A stretch of DNA of 64,000 bases, taken from NCBI GenBank assembly GCA_963777665.1, contig CAVZRJ010000001.1, forward strand, positions 1,240,001-1,304,000, in the 5' to 3' direction. The DNA is from Bog-756 sp963777665 (GTDB lineage Bacteria; Actinomycetota; Acidimicrobiia; Acidimicrobiales; RAAP-2). The notes below the pieces were generated by a model that did no database searches, was not told where the DNA came from, and worked only from the letters and a program-made list of their open reading frames with translations. A program made the translations under genes and the position numbers. Each line of letters starts with the position of its first letter. Within the stretch, counting starts at the first letter, position 1. Positions 8,061 through 16,104 of the stretch are shown here, in pieces.

Positions 8061-8615
8061 TCAGTAGAGCTCGAGACGATTGACCAGCAGCGGAACGTCA
8101 ACCGTCCGTCCCACGTTGCCGTGACAGTGGTCGCAAATGAGCTGACCCTCGTTCAACGGCGCACCACAGTTCGGACAGGAGGTCCGACCCTCGGTGGCTT
8201 GCGCGCCGACGGCGAAGTCCCAGAATTGGCTGTTCGCTCCCCCGCTGCCGGCCGACGTCCGCGTCCTGATCAGGAGATGAACCCGCAAGGCGGTTTTCCC
8301 GTCGTTCATCGGTGTTCCCACCAGCCGGAGAACGACGGAGCCCGGAGTGTCGCCATCGAGGCATCCGCAGTGCCGCTGACATTGAGCGATCACCTGAGCG
8401 GCGAACGTGCCACGGAGCAGATCCATGCTTCCCGAAGCATCGGCAGCGAAGAGCACGGGGACGGCGCTCCCCACCGTCCCCGTCAGTAGCTCTGGAGTGA
8501 GGCCACTGGGCGCTCCCGCATCTGCGGACAGCTGCTGGACGATGCCGGCCCAATCTTCCGGGTTTTCGATGGACACGGACACGGGCGACAATTTGACCTG
8601 ATCGGACATGGTCAT
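8061..8615 (-). CDS. Zinc-ribbon protein with Tim44-like features, last gene of an SPFH module
   Basis: 184 aa, no signal peptide or membrane segment. The first 130 residues form a compact domain ending in FWDFAVG, followed by a C-terminal zinc ribbon with two CxxC knuckles (CPNCGAPL and CDHCHG), then VPLLVNRLELY. A domain followed by this type of ribbon resembles bacterial Tim44-like proteins, but the match is weak. The ATG at 8615 overlaps the stop of the SPFH gene by four bases (ATGA); a second ATG lies two codons later. It probably acts with the SPFH protein, which carries a similar ribbon. Function unknown. Confidence 0.6.
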   Translation of the reverse strand: MTMSDQVKLSPVSVSIENPEDWAGIVQQLSADAGAPSGLTPELLTGTVGSAVPVLFAADASGSMDLLRGTFAAQVIAQCQRHCGCLDGDTPGSVVLRLVGTPMNDGKTALRVHLLIRTRTSAGSGGANSQFWDFAVGAQATEGRTSCPNCGAPLNEGQLICDHCHGNVGRTVDVPLLVNRLELY

Positions 8616-9712
8616 GGCGAAGGCGGTGCCTCGGGCGAAGGCTCGGTCGGGACAGTGTCGGTCGATGCCGGTGCGGATTCGGGAGATGAACCGGGCATCC
8701 CCGCCGCCGCTACGGACGCCCCGCAGTTCGGACAGAAGTGCGACCCAGAGGGTACGGCCGTACCGCACTGGGTGCAGAAATGCGCCGTTCCACCGGCTAC
8801 CGGTGAACCGATCGAGGGAACTTGCGCCGCTCCGGCCCCGTTCGCAGTCGGCGCGCCGGGTGCGACAGGGACGCCCATCATCAGGCCGGCCACGATGCCA
8901 GGTTGTGCTCCGACGTTGCCGTCCGAGACCCCCTGGGCGATTTCCAGCGCAGCTTCGCCACGAACGGCGCTGTCAAAGGAGCCGGCCACCCCTGTGTAGG
9001 CCTTTGCTGCCGCGAATTGCTTGAGCTGCTGGGCGTCAGCGTCGGGAAGGTTGACGTTGAGCTCTGCAAAGGTCGTCAAGGCCAGGCCGTAGGCGGCCAG
9101 CTTCTCGTTCGCCTTCGCCAGGGCCGCATCCGCGGTGGCGTCCTGGAGTTGGCCCATGGCCAGTACGCCGTGCCGGCTGACGAGATCGGGGAGAACGGCG
9201 CGTATGGCCGCAAGGGCCTGCTCCTCGACCCATGTGGATATGGCGGCGTTGAAATCCTCGGTACCGTCCGTACCGATGAGCGTGGCCAACAGAACAGACG
9301 GGTCGGTGACATGGAATGCCAACTCTCCGAACACCCGGAGCGAGACCACGAGCCCCGTCGGGCCGTCGGTGAGGTTGTCGACTGGCCCGCCGAACTTCTG
9401 ATTGGTGATATCCCGCGTGGTGACGAAGTAGAGCTCGGCGTCGTAGTAGGCATCACCGGTCAATCGATCGACCAGCCAACCCAGGGTGAGCGATGCTCCT
9501 TCGTCCAGCGGGTGACGACCGGGCCCGAGCGTGCCGATCACCTTGCCGAGGTTGGTGAACACGGCCACGTAGTCCAAGTCGACGTTGACCAGGGAATGCT
9601 CGATGATCTGCTGGTCAGGCCATTTCCAGGCGATGAGGCTCTTGTCGTTGTCGGGCATCTCGATGAAGAGGCGCTGGATACCCGAATCCTTGTGTCCTTG
9701 GAACAGAGGCAT
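8612..9712 (-). CDS. SPFH-domain protein with C-terminal zinc ribbon (YdjI-like)
   Basis: 366 aa. The start, FIEMPDNDKSLIAWKWPD, and the following sequence to about residue 260 match cytosolic SPFH (stomatin/prohibitin/flotillin) proteins of the YdjI type. The helical stretch around residues 200-260 is Ala/Gln/Glu-rich, as in the SPFH oligomerisation helix. A zinc ribbon (CTQCG and CPNCG) lies at about 310-335, and the tail is Pro/Ser/Glu-rich. There is no transmembrane helix. Family members form rings or membrane-associated scaffolds, in some bacteria linked to envelope-stress proteins. It is the middle gene of a three-gene unit. Base composition is visibly less GC-rich than in the glycan genes nearby. 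Confidence 0.8.
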   Translation of the reverse strand: MPLFQGHKDSGIQRLFIEMPDNDKSLIAWKWPDQQIIEHSLVNVDLDYVAVFTNLGKVIGTLGPGRHPLDEGASLTLGWLVDRLTGDAYYDAELYFVTTRDITNQKFGGPVDNLTDGPTGLVVSLRVFGELAFHVTDPSVLLATLIGTDGTEDFNAAISTWVEEQALAAIRAVLPDLVSRHGVLAMGQLQDATADAALAKANEKLAAYGLALTTFAELNVNLPDADAQQLKQFAAAKAYTGVAGSFDSAVRGEAALEIAQGVSDGNVGAQPGIVAGLMMGVPVAPGAPTANGAGAAQVPSIGSPVAGGTAHFCTQCGTAVPSGSHFCPNCGASVAAAGMPGSSPESAPASTDTVPTEPSPEAPPSP

Positions 9713-9741
9713 GGTGAACTAGTCCTTCCTGAGGCGGGCGG

Positions 9742-10197
9742 TCACGCCCGTTGCCCCTCGACCAGATTGCGGAGAGCAACCACCGACTCGTGACTGATGT
9801 GGTTCTGGCTGACGATCTCATCGACGAGGCGGTCTGCCCAAACAGCAAATGGGAGCGGGTCGTTCGATGCACCCCGCTGTAGCGTCAACCGGCCGATGCC
9901 GCAGGTCAGTGTTCCGTGAGTCGACGCCACCCAGTATTCGATCGTCCGGATCGTCACCGCGATCCGGCGAATCGGGTCTGACCGTCGGTGACGGTCGGTG
10001 ACATAGGGGATGTCCCCGAGCAGCCGCCGAATTCGTCGGTTGCCATGGGTCACGACGATCTTCAGCCCCGGCACCGAGGACAGGCGGTCGACGAGGGCAT
10101 GGAGTAGCGCGTCAACGTCGTCCATGTCGAAGCGCACGACGGCCGCGCTGCCCTCGAGGTCGGTAGGGACGGTACCTGCAGTGTCGTTGTCTGTCAT
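9742..10197 (-). CDS. Unknown cytoplasmic protein upstream of the SPFH gene
   Basis: I do not recognise the family. From ATG 10197 it is 151 aa, with no signal peptide or membrane helix. After an acidic start come VVRFDMDDVDALLHALVDRL, then KIVVTHGNRRIRRLLGDIPYV, then a beta-rich half with IAVTIRTIEYWVAS. The frame is open upstream to a start at 10314, but that extension is less protein-like. It is 29 bases upstream of the SPFH gene on the same strand, so it is likely the first gene of that operon. It may be a partner or client of the SPFH scaffold (inference). Confidence 0.65.
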   Translation of the reverse strand: MTDNDTAGTVPTDLEGSAAVVRFDMDDVDALLHALVDRLSSVPGLKIVVTHGNRRIRRLLGDIPYVTDRHRRSDPIRRIAVTIRTIEYWVASTHGTLTCGIGRLTLQRGASNDPLPFAVWADRLVDEIVSQNHISHESVVALRNLVEGQRA

Positions 10198-10369
10198 GGG
10201 CACTTTCACGGTGGGCACACCTGTACCCCCAGAGCTATCGGCTGGCAGGTGCACCAACTTGAAGCCCGTCGGCTCCGGACCGCCGAACCAACGTGTACGG
10301 GCCCGGCCAGCCACCGATTCAAGTCAGCCACGGACGACAGATGGCCTTCGAAGCGTTCCGACTGCGCGC

Positions 10370-12415
10370 TCAGCCCCCACGCCCGAGGGCGGCCAGTTGC
10401 GGCAGGATCTTCGGGGCCAGGTACGCCCCCCCGTCCAGGGTGTTGTGGATCCCGTCCGGTTGGCGGACCACCTTTCCGCCGATGGTCCAGGTGAACCGAC
10501 CCTGCGGGTCGAGGTACTCGTGCAGTGGTACCACCGCCACTCCGCGCGGGTCGCGTGCCGCCACCCCCGCGATGATCCGGTTGAGCCGGTCCACGCGAGC
10601 GGGGTCGTCGGCCGGCCAGGGGGCGCCGTCGGGCTGCTCGCCGTTGTCGAAGTACGGCGCGGTGAAGAGGGCCACCTTCGCCCCTCCGGAGCCGAGGATG
10701 GCCACCGCCCGCTCGAGCTGCGCCGTCTCGTAAGCGTCGAAGGCCGGATCGCCCAGGTGCTGCCACCGGCCGTCGTACATCCGGTCGGCGACCTCCCACC
10801 ACCCGATGATCAGGCCGACCACCTGGGGGTGCAGTTGGCGGATGTCGTCGGCCCACCAGGACGGCCACAGCGGGCAATTGGGGAAGGGGTCCCCGACCAC
10901 GCCGCGGTCCTCGAGCGGGAGGGCGAGGGCGATCCCGCAGCCGACGTGGGAACGGCCGCCGAGATCGACACCGTACCGCGCGGCGTAAGGGGCCAGACCG
11001 ACCCCGACCGTCAAGGCGAGCGAATCCCCGACCAGGAGGGTGCGGACGCGGCTGCCGGCGCCTGCGAACGACGCAACCTGGACCGCCTGCCACTCGGCGC
11101 GCAGCGCTGCGGGTCCGGAAGGCGCGACCGGCGCTGCCGACGCGGCGGGCACCACGCTCATCGCGGCGATGACCGCGCCGGCCACGGCAACCGTGGCGGG
11201 CGCGAGGGCCCGGGCGGACCGCCAGAAGGTCCCGAGCATGATCGGCCGCTCGAGCAGGGTGAAGCTCGCGGCGGCGAGCCCGAGGGTGCAGGCGGTACGC
11301 ACGGCCAGGAGGTCGGCCCCGTCCAAACCGGTCCGTTCGGCGTCGACGAACACGAAGACCGGGAAGTGCCAGAGGTAGACACCGTAGGAGATGGAACCCA
11401 GCCATACCAGCGGCGTCAGCGAGAGCACGCGGGCCAACCCACAGCGAGGGAGGCACACCACAGCGGTGATGACCGCTGCAGTCGAGAGGGCAACCAGGGC
11501 GAACCCGCCCCGGTAGGCGGCCGCCGACGTACCGGTCAGCGAGCAGGAGAGGACGACGAGCACGGCGAGGCCGGCCAGGCCTGCGAGTGCCACGCTGCGG
11601 CGGGCCCGAGCGCTGCGGGCCACCGGGTCCATCCCCTCCTGTCCTCTGCGCTGCTGGATGATGGTGAGCGCGCAGGCGAGCGCGGCACCGACCAGGATGC
11701 ACTGGGCGTGGGTGTCGGTCCCGAAGTAGAGGCGAGTGGTATTGGCGGACGGGCGGTAGAGGATGGCCATCTCGACCGCCGAGGCCAACGCGCCCGCCAC
11801 GGAGACCATCAACAGGGCCCGGACCCCGCGGACCACGCCACGGCTCAGGCTCATCACCGCCAGCACCACGAATGGCCACACCAGGTAGAACTGCTCCTCG
11901 ACCGCCAGCGACCAGAGGTGGGTGAGCGAGGAAGGGGGCGAGGTGCTCGCGAAGTAGCTGCCGCTGGTGGCGATCTGCCACCAGTTCGAGAAATAGCCCA
12001 ACGACGACAGGACGCTCATCCGGAAGTCGGGGAACTGACCGGTTGGCTCGGCGAACCGGACCACCAGACTGACCACCACCAGGACGACGACCAACGCCGG
12101 CAGCAGCCGGCGGGCCCGACGTAGCCAGAAGCCGGCGAGCCCGATGCGGCCGCGCCCCCGGAACTCACCGACCAGGAGCCCGGTGATGAGGAAGCCCGAG
12201 AGGACGAAGAAGACGTCCACACCGAAGAAGCCGCCCTCGAGCCCTCCCACGCCGAAGTGGAAGCCAAGGACCAAGAGGACGGCCACCGCCCGGAGCCCGT
12301 CGAGACCGACGGCCCTGTCTCTGCCGGTCGCGGACGGCCGTGCCGCCAGTGGCCCGGCGTCGCGAGTCACCCCCAGCTCCAGTGCACCGATCTCCGCTTC
12401 CTCCCCAGGATCCAC
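10370..12415 (-). CDS. Acyltransferase-3 / SGNH fusion (OafA/YrhL-like), copy A
   Basis: Membrane O-acyltransferase that moves acyl groups across the membrane onto surface glycans, about 681 aa. The N-terminal part (about residues 35-400) has about 10-11 helices and the family R-x10-H motif (R in GLRAVAV, H in GFHF). GGFFGVDVFFVLSGFLITG and SLAVEEQFYLVWP are hallmark segments. The C-terminal SGNH domain is extracytoplasmic, with block I at LLVGDSLALTVG and the catalytic Asp/His pair in DGIHNT near the end. GTG 12415 is chosen because GAGAGG lies about nine bases upstream and the divergent GT-C gene starts 61 bases away. It is a close paralogue of the protein at 14071-16104. Confidence 0.88.
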   Translation of the reverse strand: MDPGEEAEIGALELGVTRDAGPLAARPSATGRDRAVGLDGLRAVAVLLVLGFHFGVGGLEGGFFGVDVFFVLSGFLITGLLVGEFRGRGRIGLAGFWLRRARRLLPALVVVLVVVSLVVRFAEPTGQFPDFRMSVLSSLGYFSNWWQIATSGSYFASTSPPSSLTHLWSLAVEEQFYLVWPFVVLAVMSLSRGVVRGVRALLMVSVAGALASAVEMAILYRPSANTTRLYFGTDTHAQCILVGAALACALTIIQQRRGQEGMDPVARSARARRSVALAGLAGLAVLVVLSCSLTGTSAAAYRGGFALVALSTAAVITAVVCLPRCGLARVLSLTPLVWLGSISYGVYLWHFPVFVFVDAERTGLDGADLLAVRTACTLGLAAASFTLLERPIMLGTFWRSARALAPATVAVAGAVIAAMSVVPAASAAPVAPSGPAALRAEWQAVQVASFAGAGSRVRTLLVGDSLALTVGVGLAPYAARYGVDLGGRSHVGCGIALALPLEDRGVVGDPFPNCPLWPSWWADDIRQLHPQVVGLIIGWWEVADRMYDGRWQHLGDPAFDAYETAQLERAVAILGSGGAKVALFTAPYFDNGEQPDGAPWPADDPARVDRLNRIIAGVAARDPRGVAVVPLHEYLDPQGRFTWTIGGKVVRQPDGIHNTLDGGAYLAPKILPQLAALGRGG

Positions 12416-12463
12416 GGTAGCCGACCTCTCGCCGCAGATCCCGGGCCGGTCCGGGACCGTCGG

Positions 12464-12469
12464 TACAGT
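12464..12469 (+). promoter_or_regulatory. Candidate -10 box (TACAGT) for the GT-C gene
   Basis: TACAGT is followed by seven bases and GTG at 12477, the same geometry as in several other genes here. It decides the start of the GT-C gene: GTG at 12468 would overlap the box, GTG at 12477 would make a leaderless transcript. Confidence 0.5.
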
Positions 12470-12476
12470 GCGTGGC

Positions 12477-14102
12477 GTGGCTCGAGGCACCCTCTCCCCG
12501 ACCGTGCCAACCGGTGCCGGGCCCGACGCCGAGGCCGCACCCGATCCCCGACGGCGGCGCGTCCGGCGGGAGTGGTGGCCGACCGCGGTACTGGTCGGTG
12601 CCTTCGCAGTCTCCCGGATCGCCGCCGCTGCGGCCGGGGTGCGCTTCGACGACAGCGTGCTCCGCGGGACCCGGCTCACCGACAAGTGGCAGCTGCTCGA
12701 CATCCACCTGCTCCGCACCGACCTCCTCGACAGCGTCTGGCACCTCAACAGCCAGCCTCCGCTCTACAACCTCTACGGCGGGTTGGTCCTCTGGCTGCCG
12801 ACCGGGCTGCGGCACCCGTTCGAGACCGCCTCCGGGCTGGCCCTCGGACTGGTCATCGTCCTGAGCACCTACCACCTGCTCCTCGAGCTCGCCGTCCCGC
12901 GGGGAGTGGCCCTCGGCGTGACCCTGGTGGGGGTCGTGGCATCACCGGCATATCTGCTCTTCGAGAACTGGCTCGACTACGCAGAGCCGACGGCCGCGCT
13001 CGGGACCTTCGCCGCCTGGTGCCTCATCCGATACCTGCGGACCGGTAGGGCGCGGTACGGGCTCGGGTTCTTCGGCGGCTACGCGGGCGTGGTGCTGCTC
13101 GACAGCACGTACCAGATCGAGTGGCTGTTGCTCGGGCTCGTCATCGTCCTGGTGGTCCTGCGCTCCCGGTGGAGACAGGTCCTGGCCGTCGCCGCAGTGC
13201 CGGTGCTGCTCGTGGCCACCTGGTACGTGAAGGACAGCGTGCTGTTCGGCACCACCACGACCAGCAGCTGGCTGGGCATGAATCTCGCCCGCTCGGTCCT
13301 CTTCAAGGCGCCGCCGGCCACCGTCGCCGTGCTCGAGCGCGATGGCACCCTCGGCCCGCTCGCCCGGGTACCGGCCTTCGGCCCGCCGAGCGCCTACGTC
13401 CCGAGGTTCGCCCGTCCCACCGCTCAGGCGGACCAGGCCCTCGGCGCGCTGTTCAAGGCCGACGGCGCCACCAACTTCAACAACCCGATCTACATCACCG
13501 TCTCCTCGCAGTACCTCCACGACGACCTGGCCTACATCGCGGCCCGCCCCGGCGAGTACCTCACGGACGTCGACCGCGCCGTTCAGGTCTGGCTGGTCCC
13601 GAGCGATCAGAACTTCGCCAATTCGCCGGACTGGCCGGCGGTGCGCGGGTACGCCGCCGTCTACGACCGGGTGGTCGAGTGGCAACCGGTGATGGATCCG
13701 GCAGCCGCGGAGGTCGTCTTCGACCGCCGGCCCAGCCCCCTCTCGTGGCTCTCGCTCCAAGCTGTGGCCGTCTACGCACTGGCGCTCCTCGGGACGCCGG
13801 TGCTGGCCTGGCGGCGGCGCAGTGACCAGGCGACCGCCGGCACGTTGCTCATCCTCTGGTCGACGACGGCCTACGCCTTCGCGGCGAGCTCGCTCATCGA
13901 GATCGGAGAGAACGAGCGGTTCCGCTTCGGGCTCGGACCGGTCCCCTTGGTCCTCGCAACCGTGGTCGTGTGCGCGGCGGCCCGGGCCCTGTGGTCGGCA
14001 CGGGGGCCGACACGCCTCCGGCGCGTGCCGGGAGCTCGGGCGCGCACCGGTGAGAACGCGGACTCGCCGCTCAGCCCCGCGCTCGGGCCGCGCGGAAGGT
14101 GA
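12477..14102 (+). CDS. GT-C type membrane glycosyltransferase (GT39-like)
   Basis: Polytopic membrane protein, 541 aa, about 10-11 helices. The first external loop after TM1 has conserved polar residues (RFDDSVLRG) and LNSQPPLYNLYGG, the place where GT-C enzymes keep a catalytic Asp and a QPPL/HPPL motif. Near the C-terminus comes IGENERFRF, a common GT-C segment. Such proteins use polyprenyl-phosphate sugars as donors on the outer face of the membrane. The gene lies between two paralogous acyltransferase-SGNH genes and overlaps the end of the second one by 32 bases on opposite strands. Sugar and acceptor are unknown. Confidence 0.75.
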   Translation: MARGTLSPTVPTGAGPDAEAAPDPRRRRVRREWWPTAVLVGAFAVSRIAAAAAGVRFDDSVLRGTRLTDKWQLLDIHLLRTDLLDSVWHLNSQPPLYNLYGGLVLWLPTGLRHPFETASGLALGLVIVLSTYHLLLELAVPRGVALGVTLVGVVASPAYLLFENWLDYAEPTAALGTFAAWCLIRYLRTGRARYGLGFFGGYAGVVLLDSTYQIEWLLLGLVIVLVVLRSRWRQVLAVAAVPVLLVATWYVKDSVLFGTTTTSSWLGMNLARSVLFKAPPATVAVLERDGTLGPLARVPAFGPPSAYVPRFARPTAQADQALGALFKADGATNFNNPIYITVSSQYLHDDLAYIAARPGEYLTDVDRAVQVWLVPSDQNFANSPDWPAVRGYAAVYDRVVEWQPVMDPAAAEVVFDRRPSPLSWLSLQAVAVYALALLGTPVLAWRRRSDQATAGTLLILWSTTAYAFAASSLIEIGENERFRFGLGPVPLVLATVVVCAAARALWSARGPTRLRRVPGARARTGENADSPLSPALGPRGR

Positions 14103-16104
14103 GGCCCTGCTGGGCGATCGGCGGGAGGAGGATCGGCTGCAGCCATTCGCCACCGGCCTCGGAGACGTGGATGCCGTCGGCCCATCGCACGGTGATCCCG
14201 TCGATCGTCGACTGGAACTGGCCGTGCGGGTCGAGGATCCGATTGAGGTCGACCACGCTGACCACCCCGGGGTGGCGGGCCGCCACCTGCGTGAGGATGT
14301 TGTTGAAGTCCTGCACCCGCGCAGGGCTGTCCTCCGGGGAGAGGGTGCCGCCGATCGATTCGTTGATCGGGTCGATATAGGGCATGGTGAACAACAACAC
14401 GTGAGCCCCTCCGGAGGAGAGGACATCGACCGCGTGCTCGATCTCGTCCTTGTTGTGCTGGTACCACGCTGGTTGGGTGATGTTGACCAGATGGCCCTGG
14501 TAGACGTGGTCGAGGATGTCCCACCGCCCCATCAGCAGCCCGGTGACCTCGGGGTGGAACGTGGCCATCTGGTGAGCCCAGAGCGTTGGCCAGGTTCGAC
14601 AGACCGACTCGGGATTGTCGACCTCGCCGTTGGTGGTCGAGATCGTCGGGAGGTTGTCGAGGTCGCACCCGAGGACCGCCTTGTCGATGAGCTGCACCCC
14701 GTAGCGGTGCACACTGTCGACCTCGAGTCCGATCCCGACGGTCACCGCCAGGGAGTCGCCGACCAGGTAGAACCGGATCGGGTGGGTGGAGAAGGCCCCG
14801 GCCTGAGCCAGCGCGGTGTGCTCGGAAGCGGGCATGGTGGTGGCGATGCGCGGGGCGGCGGTGGCCGGCACGACCGTGCCCGCGACGACCACCGCAACCG
14901 TCGCCACCATCAGGGCCACTGCCGGGGTGATCGACCGCACCGAGCGCCAGAAGGTCCCGTACATCACCGGCCGCTCCACCAGGCGGTAGCTGGCCGCTGC
15001 CAGGGCCACGGTGACCGCGAAGCGGATCGCGAGCAGGGCGAGCCCGGAAGTATGGGTCCGGGCCGGGTCGACGAAGATGGAGACCGGGAAGTGCCAGAGA
15101 TAGGCGCCATAGGAGATGGTCCCGAGCAGGACCAGCGGCCGGGTGGCCAGCACCCGGGCGATCGGCCCCCTCGGCACGCAGACCGCGGCCACGATGACTG
15201 CGGCCGCGGCGAGCGCCGAGACGGCGAACCCGCCGCGGTAGTCGAAGGGCGTGTTGCCGGTCAGCCGGGTGGAGAGCACAAACGTCACGGCGAAACCGGT
15301 CAGGCCGCAGAGCACCAGCGCCGTCCGCGCCCATGGCGAGGCGGCCTCCGGCGCCATCCCCTCCCCGCCCCGTCGGAGCTGGACGAGGGTCAGCACGCAC
15401 GCCACACACGCCCCGATCAAGATCGACTGTGCATGGGTGTCGGTGCCGAAATAGAGCCGAGTGGTGTCCTGGCCCGGGTGGTAGAACAGCGCCATTTCGA
15501 CCGCCGAGGCCACCGCGCCCACCGCGGAGAGCACCAGGAGGGAGCGGACCCCACTGCGGAAGGTCGAGCGCGCGTGCATCACCGCAACGACCACCAGCGG
15601 CCACACCAGATAGAACTGCTCCTCGAGGGACAGCGACCAGGTGTGGGTGAGCGGCGACATGGCGCCGGTTTGGTTGAAGTAATTGCCGTTGACCGCGATC
15701 TGCCACCAGTTGGAGAAGTAGAAGAGCGCGGAGAGGGCGTCCATCCGGTAGCCGGGGTAGGTCCCCGGCGCGGCCACGAACCGGACCAGCAGGGTGACCC
15801 CCACCAGGACGATCAGGAGGGCGGGCAGCAGTCTTCGGGCCCGGCGCAGCCAGAAGGCCGAGAGTCTGATCCCACGCCGCCTACGGAACTCACCCACGAG
15901 CAACCCGGTGATGAGGTAGCCGGAGAGCACATAGAAGATGTCGAGGCTGAAGAAGCCACCCTTCAGCCATCCCACGTCGAAGTGGAACCCCATGATGATG
16001 AGGAGGGCCACCGCACGCAGGCCGTCGAGTGCGACCACCCGCTCCTTGCCGGTGGCCGACGGCCGTGCCGCCGACGCGCTCACCGGCTCGGCCAGGGGCT
16101 CCAT
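14071..16104 (-). CDS. Acyltransferase-3 / SGNH fusion (OafA/YrhL-like), copy B
   Basis: 677 aa, same architecture as copy A: membrane acyltransferase (about residues 25-400) with R-x10-H in GLRAVALLIIMGFHF, GGFFSLDIFYVLSGYLITG and SLEEQFYLVWP, then an extracytoplasmic SGNH domain with YLVGDSLAVTVG (block I) and WADGIHVS (Asp/His pair). Predicted to O-acylate a surface polysaccharide. Its ATG at 16104 shares one base with the stop of the preceding membrane-protein gene (TGATG), so it is translationally coupled and last in the seven-gene run that begins at 26031. The 3' end overlaps the convergent GT-C gene by 32 bases. Confidence 0.9.
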   Translation of the reverse strand: MEPLAEPVSASAARPSATGKERVVALDGLRAVALLIIMGFHFDVGWLKGGFFSLDIFYVLSGYLITGLLVGEFRRRRGIRLSAFWLRRARRLLPALLIVLVGVTLLVRFVAAPGTYPGYRMDALSALFYFSNWWQIAVNGNYFNQTGAMSPLTHTWSLSLEEQFYLVWPLVVVAVMHARSTFRSGVRSLLVLSAVGAVASAVEMALFYHPGQDTTRLYFGTDTHAQSILIGACVACVLTLVQLRRGGEGMAPEAASPWARTALVLCGLTGFAVTFVLSTRLTGNTPFDYRGGFAVSALAAAAVIVAAVCVPRGPIARVLATRPLVLLGTISYGAYLWHFPVSIFVDPARTHTSGLALLAIRFAVTVALAAASYRLVERPVMYGTFWRSVRSITPAVALMVATVAVVVAGTVVPATAAPRIATTMPASEHTALAQAGAFSTHPIRFYLVGDSLAVTVGIGLEVDSVHRYGVQLIDKAVLGCDLDNLPTISTTNGEVDNPESVCRTWPTLWAHQMATFHPEVTGLLMGRWDILDHVYQGHLVNITQPAWYQHNKDEIEHAVDVLSSGGAHVLLFTMPYIDPINESIGGTLSPEDSPARVQDFNNILTQVAARHPGVVSVVDLNRILDPHGQFQSTIDGITVRWADGIHVSEAGGEWLQPILLPPIAQQGLTFRAARARG

